A DNA stretch of 64,000 nucleotides. It comes from Chitinophaga sp. S165 (GTDB taxonomy: Bacteria > Bacteroidota > Bacteroidia > Chitinophagales > Chitinophagaceae). Under the pieces are notes generated by a model that had not been told where the DNA came from, did not search any database, and worked only from the letters and a program-made list of their open reading frames with translations. The DNA is taken from positions 372,001 to 436,000 of the forward strand of contig NZ_QGTG01000003.1 in the NCBI RefSeq assembly GCF_003182155.1. The letters run 5' to 3'. Positions within the stretch are counted from its first letter, which is position 1; every line of letters starts with the position of its first letter. This document shows, piece by piece, positions 33,073-41,400 of this stretch. The position numbers and the translations under genes are program-made.

Positions 33073-33160
33073 GACGTTATATGGCTTCCGTTTAACAATT
33101 AGTAATATCTCCTATGGTGCCAAAAGATCGCATTTCGGGCCATCGCAATATTATCCTCTA

Positions 33161-34261
33161 CTAAACCGCCGATACACTAACCTTTACTTTCTTCGGCGCA
33201 CTTTCTGCAAACTTCTTCTTGATCCATTTGTTCATCGGCATCTCAAAATACTTAAAGAGCACATAACTGGCGCCTAAGGAAACGGCCAGCATCACAGGCG
33301 CTAACACATAATCACTAAGCGATAAATGCAGGAAGCTGTTAACGGATGGCCCGTAATAGATGAACAGCACATGACACATGTAGAATGCAAAGCTGATCTC
33401 TCCGCCCAGTACGAGAACACGGTTACTCAGCAGTCTTGATATCGCTCCCTGCTGATAGGAAAATACAAGTACTATCAGGGCCATCGGTATCCAGTAATAA
33501 ACGCAGTATCTGTAACCTTCAGGTACACTGTTTTTGAATGCAAAGAACACGCCCAGTAAGGCGATTGCGGATATCTCAAGTATTGTTGCACTACGGTTAC
33601 CAGTTGGTTTTAATACACCACCAACATAGAGGCGGTACAACATCATACCTATAAAAAAGTCAGAGATCCTTATAATTGGATTGATATAGAAGATGTCCTT
33701 ATGCCATTGTTCCGGAGTAAGAAAGATCAATACCGGAATAAGGAACAGTGGCGCCCACAAAGCTATTTTGCTTTTTGCTTTATATATGGCTATCAGTAAT
33801 AGCGGAAACATCGCATAGAAGAAGAATTCCGCTGAAATGCTCCATGATACACTGTTAAAAGACAGGTAACTGCCACTGAACGGGAGATAGCTTTGTAGCA
33901 GACTAACATTTAATCCCATAGTCCCGAAAAACTTCGCGTTAACGTGTCCGTTCTGTCTGGATAGCACCCTGGGAATGGCCAGGAGGAATGTAAGAAAATG
34001 AAGCGGGTAAATACGGGCAAACCGCGCAATGAGGTATTCCTTTGTTGTGATGGTCTGGTCTTTAAATCTTTCAGTATACGCTAATGAAAGTACGAACCCA
34101 CTTAATATAAAAAAGAAGCTTACGCCAATAAATCCTTCAGAGAAGTACGACTGATACAAACCTGATAAAGTAGGATCAGAAGAATCCCTGAAAAATAACA
34201 GGTGATGGGAAAACACCATTAAGGCAAATATTAAACGTAGGGATGTTAGCGGTTTTATCAT
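33161..34261 (-). CDS. Acyltransferase family 3 (OafA/YrhL-like) membrane protein
   Basis: 366 residues, about ten transmembrane helices. The start 'MIKPLTSLRLIFALMVFSHH' with the conserved histidine pair, 'GVSFFFILSGFVLS' near residue 50 and 'RIYPLHFLTFLLA' near 85 are diagnostic of acyltransferase-3, which acetylates or acylates O-antigen, capsule or peptidoglycan sugars. ATG 34261 is used; an upstream in-frame ATG at 34345 would add a hydrophilic 28-residue extension. Its neighbour upstream is a glycosyltransferase, suggesting a surface-glycan modification pair. Confidence 0.88.
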   Translation of the reverse strand: MIKPLTSLRLIFALMVFSHHLLFFRDSSDPTLSGLYQSYFSEGFIGVSFFFILSGFVLSLAYTERFKDQTITTKEYLIARFARIYPLHFLTFLLAIPRVLSRQNGHVNAKFFGTMGLNVSLLQSYLPFSGSYLSFNSVSWSISAEFFFYAMFPLLLIAIYKAKSKIALWAPLFLIPVLIFLTPEQWHKDIFYINPIIRISDFFIGMMLYRLYVGGVLKPTGNRSATILEISAIALLGVFFAFKNSVPEGYRYCVYYWIPMALIVLVFSYQQGAISRLLSNRVLVLGGEISFAFYMCHVLFIYYGPSVNSFLHLSLSDYVLAPVMLAVSLGASYVLFKYFEMPMNKWIKKKFAESAPKKVKVSVSAV

Positions 34262-34390
34262 ATGGTAATGCTGGATTTGAAACTTCTTAAATGTTGTATA
34301 GGTACGTGATTGTGGTATCCTCTCCCGCATAGTCCCGCCCAGCAAGGACTATTCCTTAAATAAGCGATACTTCCGTGGCCTAAAATGACA

Positions 34391-34412
34391 AAAGCCAGCA
34401 GTTGCTGACTTT
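34391..34412 (-). terminator. Hairpin between glycosyltransferase and acyltransferase
   Basis: AAAGCCAGCA (34391-34400), loop GT, TGCTGACTTT (34403-34412): ten bp with one mismatch. On the minus strand it is followed by a T-rich stretch and so can terminate the glycosyltransferase transcript. Confidence 0.55.
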
Positions 34413-34509
34413 TATCATCCGATATTTTAGGATAAACTTTATACTCATCCGACTAAGAAATGTCTTCATGAAAATAAGTTGGGAACGCGAGCTTATTGCA
34501 CAAGGTTTA

Positions 34510-35382
34510 TCAGGCTGCAACGGGCTTATAGGGCTTGAAATGACGTCTTAATTTCTTTTTAAGCCTGTCTATCCAGAACGCTGGTATGCTTACGAATTTC
34601 GTCTTTGTAATAAGCTTGATCGGTTCAATTTTGTCTTTGTTTATAACGTCTTCTTTAAGCAGTAATTTGTATTCGCCTCTGTAAGCCGAAACAAGGTGAA
34701 CCGCCAATGTATTTTCTTTCAGTATCAGATCACCACCTGCCATCACCACCTGGAATGGATCAAAATAACGTATAGCGCCCGCTTTTGCAGCAATGAAAGC
34801 CCACATTGTTTGTTCCAGCCAGGAAATACGGCCGATACCCTTATTTATGATCTGATCATTCAGCACTTCCTCTATAAACGCCAGATCAAACTTCTCCCGC
34901 GGACAATAGATCATACCTGTATTTACGTATGGGAAGATCGGATATTTAACCTTCAGAAATTCCATATGGGTAAAAGAGTAAGCATGCTGTCTTCCCATCA
35001 TAAATGTCGGAATGCCATTGAAGTCAGGCCAGGTATATTTCCGCTTGAAATACACATCGCTGTCGATAAAGATCAGGTCTTCATCGTCATAAAGCATTGC
35101 GTCAAATATTTTATGAGCGTAGATAACCTGCTCTCTGTATTTATAACAGGTAGGATAGTTTTTCAGCTTTTCCTGGATAATGCTATCTCTATCTTGTCTG
35201 GTAACGATTTTGCAATCTTTAAAAGCACTCTGCAACCTTTCAACTTCTACACTGGTTAAAGAGCCATCATCAAGTATAACCAGTCTGATGGGTGTTTCGG
35301 AGTTTTCTACAAAACTTCTGAGGCATGAGATGGAAAAATCCAGGTTATTTTTTCCCAGTAACGTTTTAACGTTGATACTCAT
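34510..35382 (-). CDS. Glycosyltransferase (GT-A-like)
   Basis: 290 residues, cytoplasmic. 'FVENSETPIRLVILDDGSLT' at about 25-44 is the nucleotide-sugar binding strand, and 'DLIFIDSDVYF' near 101-111 contains the DxD-like metal motif. 'FPYVNTGMIYCPREKFD' and 'RISWLEQTMWAF' resemble capsule/LPS galactosyltransferase-like proteins. The acceptor is not predictable. Its ATG overlaps the stop of a small upstream frame as ATGA. It probably works with the downstream acyltransferase on a surface polysaccharide. Confidence 0.75.
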   Translation of the reverse strand: MSINVKTLLGKNNLDFSISCLRSFVENSETPIRLVILDDGSLTSVEVERLQSAFKDCKIVTRQDRDSIIQEKLKNYPTCYKYREQVIYAHKIFDAMLYDDEDLIFIDSDVYFKRKYTWPDFNGIPTFMMGRQHAYSFTHMEFLKVKYPIFPYVNTGMIYCPREKFDLAFIEEVLNDQIINKGIGRISWLEQTMWAFIAAKAGAIRYFDPFQVVMAGGDLILKENTLAVHLVSAYRGEYKLLLKEDVINKDKIEPIKLITKTKFVSIPAFWIDRLKKKLRRHFKPYKPVAA

Positions 35383-35657
35383 AAATGAATTTTAGGTAAT
35401 AGAGATTTTATAATATGGTTTTGATTTCTCAACTGAAAGTGGCACTCCGGATAAAGACCAGCCAAAATTACTGTCATGCCTGTTTTAATGCTGTCCCTTT
35501 TATAATTATGTGATCTGATGTCAACACTCAACTCTTCTGTAATTTCCAGTGTTCGCACGATATCAGAATGATCAATGCCAGTACTTAGGGTTTTCTTCAT
35601 TGAAGCATCCGGCAAGACCTGTTGCCCGTTACTTCGGTGTACATGATACATGGACAT
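35379..35657 (-). CDS. Small unknown protein coupled to the glycosyltransferase
   Basis: 92 residues, from ATG 35657 (MSMYHVHRSN) to a TGA that overlaps the glycosyltransferase start (ATGA). I do not recognise a family, and no signal peptide or membrane helix is seen. The coupling overlap and an AT-rich, promoter-like stretch just upstream (35680-35720) favour a real gene. The frame also stays open to 35834. It could equally be the remnant of a longer gene. Confidence 0.4.
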   Translation of the reverse strand: MSMYHVHRSNGQQVLPDASMKKTLSTGIDHSDIVRTLEITEELSVDIRSHNYKRDSIKTGMTVILAGLYPECHFQLRNQNHIIKSLLPKIHL

Positions 35658-35846
35658 AGGAATAAGCGGATGCAATTTATACAAATTTTGTATATTATAT
35701 ATTTTTTTATTGTAAATATAAGTGGTTACACGGATGTTTGGGACATTCTTGGGTGGATGATGAAAAAGTCGTTGCTTTGCATCGTGTAAAGTACCCCGTA
35801 GGGCAACGTTAAATCGCTTTAAACCTGCTATCATAAATAATTACAC

Positions 35847-36998
35847 ATGAAAAATGTCCGTTGGTTATCTCTAGTACTTTTTATCTTCCCTGTTACCATT
35901 GCATCCGCTCAATATGCTGATGACGACGTTACTATACATTCTAACCGTAAGGCTAAAGACCCGTTTAAAGCAAACGGGAAATCCGGCATTACTGATAGTA
36001 GTAGCACTTCCACAACAATATCCCTGCCAGCCTTTGGTCCGGAAGAAAAGGACTTAGGAAGTATAAATATTTCAGGCATTCAAATAATTAATGCCGTAAG
36101 CGATTCCTCATCATTGGGCTACGTGCAGACCGGCATGTTTAACCGGTGGAAGGAAGCGGGGCCGGACAAGCCTTACACGGAGTATTTGCAATCTTACGTC
36201 GATCGCCGGTATGGTCCGATGTATAAAAAAGATGCCGCCCAACTTATATGGGTCATACAGGAACTGCGTGTTAGTGAACGAACATTTAATATGAGTGAGA
36301 AAAGCTTTCTACATCTTAAAGCAATTTCGTTCACAGGAAGTAACGGTGATGCATTCAGACAGGTTGCAGTATTGGATACAATACTGGTAAAGGGAGGTAT
36401 GGACGTAACTCACAAACATGGAGAGAATATTGCTACCGCCTTACAGATCTTACTGGACCGGTCTCTTACAACAGTTCCAAACGCTGACAATCCTGTTTAT
36501 ACAATGGCTGCCATCAGGGAAAAAGCATTGCAACGCTACCATGTACCTGCTTTGGAAGCAAAAGAGCATGCAGATGGCATTTATTTGACTTTTAAGGAAT
36601 TCATTAATGATCAGCCGTCTATTTCAAATATAACTTATAGCCTTGATAATAATGCAGTGCATTTCTATAAAACAGACGGCAGTGGTAACAAAACACTTGT
36701 TGATAAATTCTGGGGCGTACGTAAGAATGGTATTTTGTACAAACAACATTACGATCAGCTGATTCCAATTGAACAAAAGCAGAATAGCATTGCGCTGACA
36801 AGTTATCTTTCACAGGCCCGCAAGAGGAACAATGCAATCATCGCCAGTGCAGCGGGAGGAGGATTAATAGGAGGAGCTATAGCAGGAGCGGCAGCAGGAT
36901 CAGCTGTTTTACCGTTAGTAGATAATATTCCATATATCCGCAAGAAAGCGCCTATGGCCACCCGTGTAGATATTGAGACAGGTGAGTTCGCGTTATAA
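35847..36998 (+). CDS. Exported protein of unknown function, 383 aa
   Basis: 'MKNVRWLSLVLFIFPVTIASA' is a signal peptide with cleavage after Ala21. Mature residues 22-75 are Ser/Thr/Lys-rich and low-complexity. Around 115-345 is a mixed domain with 'EYLQSYVDRRYGPMYKKDAAQLIWVIQELRVSER' (two stretches), suggesting an alpha/beta fold. Near 330-350 is a glycine/alanine-rich helix 'GGGLIGGAIAGAAAGSAV', like a small-residue membrane helix, then a short tail. I do not recognise the family. Divergent from the glycosyltransferase block; its stop is followed by a long perfect hairpin shared with a convergent operon. Confidence 0.7.
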   Translation: MKNVRWLSLVLFIFPVTIASAQYADDDVTIHSNRKAKDPFKANGKSGITDSSSTSTTISLPAFGPEEKDLGSINISGIQIINAVSDSSSLGYVQTGMFNRWKEAGPDKPYTEYLQSYVDRRYGPMYKKDAAQLIWVIQELRVSERTFNMSEKSFLHLKAISFTGSNGDAFRQVAVLDTILVKGGMDVTHKHGENIATALQILLDRSLTTVPNADNPVYTMAAIREKALQRYHVPALEAKEHADGIYLTFKEFINDQPSISNITYSLDNNAVHFYKTDGSGNKTLVDKFWGVRKNGILYKQHYDQLIPIEQKQNSIALTSYLSQARKRNNAIIASAAGGGLIGGAIAGAAAGSAVLPLVDNIPYIRKKAPMATRVDIETGEFAL

Positions 36999-37033
36999 AT
37001 ACCGCTGAATGCTCAATTGTTTTATAACAGTTA

Positions 37034-37087
37034 CCTATAACAAAAGAGGATGTCTCATTTATTTGAGGCATCCTCTTTTGTTATAGG
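37034..37087. terminator. Long bidirectional hairpin terminator
   Basis: 19-bp perfect outer stem (37034-37052 with 37069-37087), continued by a T-G wobble and CTCA/TGAG to give 24 bp with a 6-nt loop. It separates two convergent transcripts. Confidence 0.8.
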
Positions 37088-37149
37088 ATAGGTTTTTGGG
37101 ACATTGGTATAGCCTTTATAGGTGCTTGTTGAAAACTGCCGCCGAAACA

Positions 37150-37545
37150 CTAAGTAAAGTATGTGATTAAAAATGCGATACTCATGTATCCGAATAACAT
37201 TGAAAACAGTATATGGACAGTTGTTTCAAACTTTTTGCCCTTCCAAAGGGCTGATGAATACCAAAAGAATTGAACGAAGAACCTGGTTAGCCAGAATAGC
37301 CCCATACCTAATGATATTTTCTTACCGAAGGGAGTATTGATAAGTTCATTACCCGAAGTCAGGCATAGTAAGCCTAAAAGAAAGACACAAAGAGCGATAA
37401 AGAATGTATGAACAGTCATTATCTGACGATTGATCAAACTCAGTGGCTGGAGTTCTTTCCGCCAGTTGAAATACCTGGGGAATATAGCGTGGCTAAGTGC
37501 CAGGAAAATTAAAAGCGATCCTATTATCCTAAAATGGAGTATCAT
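37150..37545 (-). CDS. Four-helix membrane protein of unknown function
   Basis: 131 residues with four hydrophobic helices (about 5-22, 43-65, 78-97, 109-128). 'SHAIFPRYFNWRKELQPLSLINRQ' (two parts) gives a conserved-looking aromatic/basic loop. Related small integral membrane proteins occur in Bacteroidota without known function. It overlaps the methyltransferase gene by 17 bp and is the last gene of a four-gene operon. Confidence 0.7.
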   Translation of the reverse strand: MILHFRIIGSLLIFLALSHAIFPRYFNWRKELQPLSLINRQIMTVHTFFIALCVFLLGLLCLTSGNELINTPFGKKISLGMGLFWLTRFFVQFFWYSSALWKGKKFETTVHILFSMLFGYMSIAFLITYFT

Positions 37546-38281
37546 TTTTAGAAATTATAAAAGTCGAAATAAATGGAGTAAGCTTAATCTCCTTATTCAG
37601 CTTTAGATCAGCATTGCTGAAAAGTTGCAACCAGGATTTCCTTGTATAGAAATGCAGAAAGCCAATATTATAGGCGATAAAATTCGCAGTATCTCTCAGG
37701 TGCTCCGTTAGATAGATTTCTCCGCCAGGTTTTATGATCCTGGCAAGTTCTCTCATAAAATCTGACCTCTCTGTCTTATTCCGTATTTCGTGTGCAGAAA
37801 AAATAACGAATATTTTATCTGCTGAAGCGTCTTCAATTGGTAGTCTGTCTGTCTCAGCCGGTATTGTTTGTGGAAGAGCCGGATAGGCTTTTCGAGCTCG
37901 TTTGATAGAAAGTTCTGTGTGTTTTTGCGGATCGTAGAAGTCTATTATCCGCAGTTCCGCATTCTCATATTTTTGTTCAAGTAAGAGGCTCGTTTCATCA
38001 AATCCTGCATGGATATTTACGATCAGACGTTCAGTCTTTGTACTATTTATCCAATCTAGGCGATATAGACCGGAGAGGTCATAAACATAGCATGATACCA
38101 GCAAAGAGCCAACGCTTGTTGCAAAGGCCAGCGCGGGAACAAGGTAGAGTACCGGAAACGCTTTAAAGTAACCGGCTACAATACTGGTAAGTATTACAAA
38201 AATAAAGGAGAATAAATAGAAATGCCAGTTGAACCGGATGATGTTTAGTACGCCCTGGAAAGGCGTTCTTGTTACTTCCAT
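37529..38281 (-). CDS. Membrane-anchored class I SAM-dependent methyltransferase
   Basis: 250 residues. Two N-terminal transmembrane helices are near 19-60 ('FYLFSFIFVILTSIVAGYF' and 'YLVPALAFATSVGSLLVSCY'). Then comes a Rossmann methyltransferase: 'ERLIVNIHAGFDETSLLLE' (motif I region, lacking the usual GxGxG), 'AELRIIDFYDP' (acidic residue of strand 2), 'ASADKIFVIFSAHEIRN' and 'LARIIKPGGEIYLTEHL'. A membrane-anchored methyltransferase suggests a lipid or membrane-associated substrate. It overlaps both neighbours (10 bp with DUF2071, 17 bp with the 4-TM gene), so translation is coupled. Confidence 0.8.
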   Translation of the reverse strand: MEVTRTPFQGVLNIIRFNWHFYLFSFIFVILTSIVAGYFKAFPVLYLVPALAFATSVGSLLVSCYVYDLSGLYRLDWINSTKTERLIVNIHAGFDETSLLLEQKYENAELRIIDFYDPQKHTELSIKRARKAYPALPQTIPAETDRLPIEDASADKIFVIFSAHEIRNKTERSDFMRELARIIKPGGEIYLTEHLRDTANFIAYNIGFLHFYTRKSWLQLFSNADLKLNKEIKLTPFISTFIISKNDTPF

Positions 38282-39009
38282 ATCTCTAGTTTACCTTTTT
38301 TCCAATAGTATGGAACCTTATTAATAATGAAAGCATTGGCGAGGACCGGATTTTCAATATTGAGAGCATCAAAAAATGAAAAGCGGTGATCAATAACTTT
38401 TATTGGTTTTGGTGTCCAGTTTTGCCTTACACCTTCAATGATCAACACCTCTTTTGTTGCTGCATTAAATCTGAACGTAAAGGGAAGTGGGCCGGCAAAC
38501 CGTCGTGCTTCTTTCCAGTCATTGAATGGTGAATTAGCAGGTAACGCCACATCTCCTTCAGCAACATCTATGGAAACTTTGAAGTCGGATTTTGCAGATT
38601 CAAATGTTCTTATGTCGCCTGATTCTACCTGCTTAATGTCGGTGGTGGTATAATTATAGTGGGTAAATATATTCCCCAGGATTTCCATCTTTCTTTTATC
38701 CGTTTCCGACTTGAGGATGTATAATCCACGCAGATTTTTACCTGCATTGTCGGTGTATCTCACAAATACCCTATATCCGATTAAGAAGAAGTTATTGCCC
38801 ATAAAGCCCGGGAAACCATCCGGACGAAGCTTCGTCGTCTGAACCATTGCTACTGCAATAAACCCATATTTATTATCAAACGTATCAAGTTCCAGGCAAG
38901 GTGGAATGAGCCGCGTTAATTGTTCCTTTGCCACGGCAAAAGTCAATACTATTGAGCTCTCAAAAAATGCTTTGACGGCGAAGGGGTGATTTTTAAGACC
39001 TGAGAACAT
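38272..39009 (-). CDS. DUF2071/YqjF-like protein
   Basis: 245 residues, soluble. 'LTRLIPPCLELDTFDNKYG' near 30-50 and 'GYRVFVRYTDNAGKNLRGLY' near 76-96, with 'LPFTFRFNAATKEVLIIEG' further on, match the DUF2071 family (YqjF-like uncharacterised proteins with an acetoacetate-decarboxylase-like fold). No catalytic assignment is safe. It lies 8 bp after the DoxX-like gene and overlaps the methyltransferase by 10 bp. Confidence 0.75.
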   Translation of the reverse strand: MFSGLKNHPFAVKAFFESSIVLTFAVAKEQLTRLIPPCLELDTFDNKYGFIAVAMVQTTKLRPDGFPGFMGNNFFLIGYRVFVRYTDNAGKNLRGLYILKSETDKRKMEILGNIFTHYNYTTTDIKQVESGDIRTFESAKSDFKVSIDVAEGDVALPANSPFNDWKEARRFAGPLPFTFRFNAATKEVLIIEGVRQNWTPKPIKVIDHRFSFFDALNIENPVLANAFIINKVPYYWKKGKLEIWK

Positions 39010-39017
39010 ATAGATGT

Positions 39018-39398
39018 TTATGTCTGATTCGGATTTAGTTTAAATTCTGAGTAGTAAATAGTCAATATAAAAAAGAATGCAAAGAGAGAATTCAGTCTGC
39101 CCCACAGCAGCAGATCAGGTACAAGAAAGAACTCAAGCACATTCATTGCTGCCACGATCGTCATCTGAAGCATGGCATTATACCTTGATCTGATCCCACT
39201 TAATGTCCAGACGGCCATTCCAATTTCCGATAATCCGATTGCCAATGTAAGTGATCTTGAATACCTGGCGCCCAATATCCTGGCAACAATTTGTTCGTGG
39301 CGCGGAACCAGGTCCAGGACTTTACAGAGCAGGCCGTTTATCAGCCAGACAAGTGCAATAAGGTAAGTTAGTACTTTATAAATGTAAGTATTCCGCAT
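39018..39398 (-). CDS. DoxX-like membrane protein
   Basis: 126 residues, four hydrophobic helices. 'YLIALVWLINGLLCKVLDLVPRH' (two parts) and 'IGLSEIGMAVWTL' resemble the DoxX-like family of Bacteroidota and Actinobacteria (terminal-oxidase-like or membrane redox proteins). It is the first gene of the operon DoxX-DUF2071-methyltransferase-4TM, with gaps of 8, -10 and -17 bp. Confidence 0.75.
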   Translation of the reverse strand: MRNTYIYKVLTYLIALVWLINGLLCKVLDLVPRHEQIVARILGARYSRSLTLAIGLSEIGMAVWTLSGIRSRYNAMLQMTIVAAMNVLEFFLVPDLLLWGRLNSLFAFFFILTIYYSEFKLNPNQT

Positions 39399-39647
39399 GC
39401 GAATAGTGCGATTTCATAGGTTATGAAGGTACAAAAGAGTTCGGTGAAAGTATTTAAAGATTACCGGCAAAAATCCAATAACGCGGAAGATTACACATAC
39501 ATATGAAGCACCAGCTAACCGCAATCATTTAAGCGTGAATTCAATAAAAAAAGCTACCTTATAACGTCTTGTACAATAAGCATGAGTAAAAGAACAACCG
39601 GCTAAGCATATCAAAAGAAAAGCTGGTAACCATAAAACCATTAGTTT

Positions 39648-40034
39648 ATGAAAACAAAGAAAATATGGGCCAATTTCAGTGTCCAGGATTTAGAACGAAC
39701 CACCAAATTCTATCAACAACTCGGATTTAAGCATAACGGCGCGTCGGAACAACTGACGAGTTTCTTCTTTGGCGACGATGACTTTATTATCCATTTCTTT
39801 TTGCGGGATGTGCTGCTAGATGGCATGAAAGGAGAGATAATTGATACAAAAGCCGGGAATGAAATTATATTCACTCTATCGGCAAGTAGCAGGCAAGAGG
39901 TTGACAGTTGGGAAAAAGAGATACGTGAGGCCGGAGGGACTATCGTTTCCAAACCGGAGGAGTTTGGGAAGGGCTATTACGGTTTTGTGTTTGCAGACCC
40001 TGACGGGCATAAGTTCAACGTATTTCAGATGTAG
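39648..40034 (+). CDS. VOC family (glyoxalase/bleomycin-resistance fold) protein
   Basis: 128 residues. A beta-alpha-beta-beta-beta pair: 'KIWANFSVQDLERTTKFYQQLG' (two parts) gives the start of module 1, and 'GYYGFVFADPDGHKFNVFQ' the typical C-terminal end with the metal-binding Asp/Glu region. Metal ligands and substrate cannot be settled; the typical GLO1 glutamate pair is not evident. It is a single gene with a 249-bp upstream region containing no clear promoter. Confidence 0.85.
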   Translation: MKTKKIWANFSVQDLERTTKFYQQLGFKHNGASEQLTSFFFGDDDFIIHFFLRDVLLDGMKGEIIDTKAGNEIIFTLSASSRQEVDSWEKEIREAGGTIVSKPEEFGKGYYGFVFADPDGHKFNVFQM

Positions 40035-40069
40035 CCTGCTATTGTCCGGCTAGTTAGTGTTATGTACTA

Positions 40070-40077
40070 TATCTTTG
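40070..40077 (+). promoter_or_regulatory. Bacteroidota -7 box of the VF530 gene
   Basis: TATCTTTG, 18 bp ahead of the ATG at 40096. Confidence 0.5.
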
Positions 40078-40095
40078 TGATGCAAACAGCGGCAT

Positions 40096-40332
40096 ATGGA
40101 AACAGGGAATACGTCAAAAGATCCTTTACACGGAATAACACTTGAAAAGATCATTACTCAGCTTGTAGACAGCTATGGATGGGATGAGCTGGGGTACCAG
40201 GTCCGTATAAATTGTTTTATCAGCAATCCTTCCATACAGTCCAGTCTCAAATTCCTGCGTAAGACGCCCTGGGCTCGTACCAAGGTGGAAGATTTCTATA
40301 AAAATGCGTTGAGGGAAGGAAAGTTGAAGTAG
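40096..40332 (+). CDS. VF530/DUF2132 family protein
   Basis: 78 residues. 'DPLHGITLEKIITQLVDSYGWDELG' (two parts), 'IRCFISNPSIQSSLKFLRKTPWARTKVEDFY'-like segment (INCFISNPSIQ then SLKFLRKTPWARTKVE) is the complete VF530 domain, a DNA-binding-like fold known from Vibrio VF530. The role is unknown. It is short but complete and follows the VOC gene by 61 bp with its own -7 box. A long hairpin follows the gene. Confidence 0.88.
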   Translation: METGNTSKDPLHGITLEKIITQLVDSYGWDELGYQVRINCFISNPSIQSSLKFLRKTPWARTKVEDFYKNALREGKLK

Positions 40333-40414
40333 ACGTTGAGGTTAGAGGGAGCTAACAATAAGAAATGGAAGCAGTAATGGACAGAAATAATATAGGCGGT
40401 AGTCTGGAAGAATA

Positions 40415-40464
40415 AGTTTCAGTAAGTGATAAAATGTGTCTCACATTTTACACTTACTGAAACT
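40415..40464. terminator. Long hairpin between convergent genes
   Basis: Arms 40415-40438 and 40442-40464 are complementary over 23 bp with one bulged A; the loop is three bases. No T-run, but a stable structure between the VF530 and DUF2911 stops. Confidence 0.75.
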
Positions 40465-40499
40465 GAAGACGTTCAACACATATAGGTTAAGCGACGTTC

Positions 40500-41336
40500 T
40501 TACAGAGAAGCAATCAGCTTCTGGTTGATCACTACATAATCATCGTTCTTGGCAGTTTTAGCCAGTTCGATCGCTTTTTCAGCAGTAGCTTTCGCACCTT
40601 TTTTGTCGCCGGATTTAGCCTGGATACGCGCTTTCAGCGTAGCGATCCAGAAAGCGGTAGGATTTTCCTTTATAGCCTCGTCAACCCATGTCAGTGCCTT
40701 TTTCAGGTCGCGGTTAGTTTCGAAATAGTAAGAAGCAGCCTGGAAATAAGGTTTTTTCTCACCTTTCATTGCAGCGTCCAGCTGTGTGATCACTTTGCTG
40801 TCAACGTCGGCAGTCAACGGAATAGTGATCAGGGTCTTTTCCCACAGCAGCATTAAGTTAGCAGCGTTAGACTGAACATTGTCAAAAGTGATCATGAAGT
40901 TTTCGATCGCATAAGGTAACTCGATAGGAGCTACTTTAACGCGAACTACATCATTCTCAGGCTTGTAAGCAGCGGGGCTGGTTACATCCAGGCTTTTGCT
41001 CAGGATAACTGTCCACTCAGACTGGCCAGGGATAGTCAGCAGGCCATATTTACCAGCTTTCACTGCGGTACCGCCGAAGGTAATGTCCTCGCCGAAAGTG
41101 ATGGTAGTAGCGCTGTTAGCACCGGTTCTCCACACTTTACCATAAGGAACGAGGTCGCCCATGATGGTTCTGCCTTTCATAGCTGGGCGGGAGTAGTTTA
41201 CTTCAACGAAAGATAACGCGAAATCCTGGTGAATGGTCTGTCCAGGGCTTGGAGCAGGCATTTTTACCTGGGCAATGGATAACTGTGCGCAAAGCATCAG
41301 AGAACCGGCAGCCAGGTAACGAAATAAAGGTTTCAT
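40500..41336 (-). CDS. Exported DUF2911 protein with TPR-like C-terminus
   Basis: 278 residues. Signal peptide 1-23 ('MKPLFRYLAAGSLMLCAQLS', then IAQ). Residues about 30-180 match DUF2911: 'VNYSRPAMKGRTIMGDLVPYGKVWRTG' (two parts), 'ANSATTITFGEDI' and 'GKYGLLTIPG'. The last 80 residues form helical pairs typical of a TPR-like segment ('AASYYFETNRDLKKALTWVDEA'-type). DUF2911 proteins are periplasmic and of unknown function in Bacteroidota. ATG 41336 is used because the signal peptide begins there. Confidence 0.85.
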   Translation of the reverse strand: MKPLFRYLAAGSLMLCAQLSIAQVKMPAPSPGQTIHQDFALSFVEVNYSRPAMKGRTIMGDLVPYGKVWRTGANSATTITFGEDITFGGTAVKAGKYGLLTIPGQSEWTVILSKSLDVTSPAAYKPENDVVRVKVAPIELPYAIENFMITFDNVQSNAANLMLLWEKTLITIPLTADVDSKVITQLDAAMKGEKKPYFQAASYYFETNRDLKKALTWVDEAIKENPTAFWIATLKARIQAKSGDKKGAKATAEKAIELAKTAKNDDYVVINQKLIASL

Positions 41337-41400
41337 GTGAGTTTGGTGGTTTAATGAGCTGCAAAGATGAGGCATCTTTGTCATTCTGTCAACCCACTTA

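Noticed and set aside
35680..35720. Palindrome-like ATACAAA-T-TTTGTAT as a strong operator
   Set aside because: In such an AT-rich stretch this symmetry is weak evidence; nothing else marks a binding site.
39648..40332. VOC and VF530 genes as an accessory defence pair
   Set aside because: Separate promoter box and no shared feature; both are common small genes.
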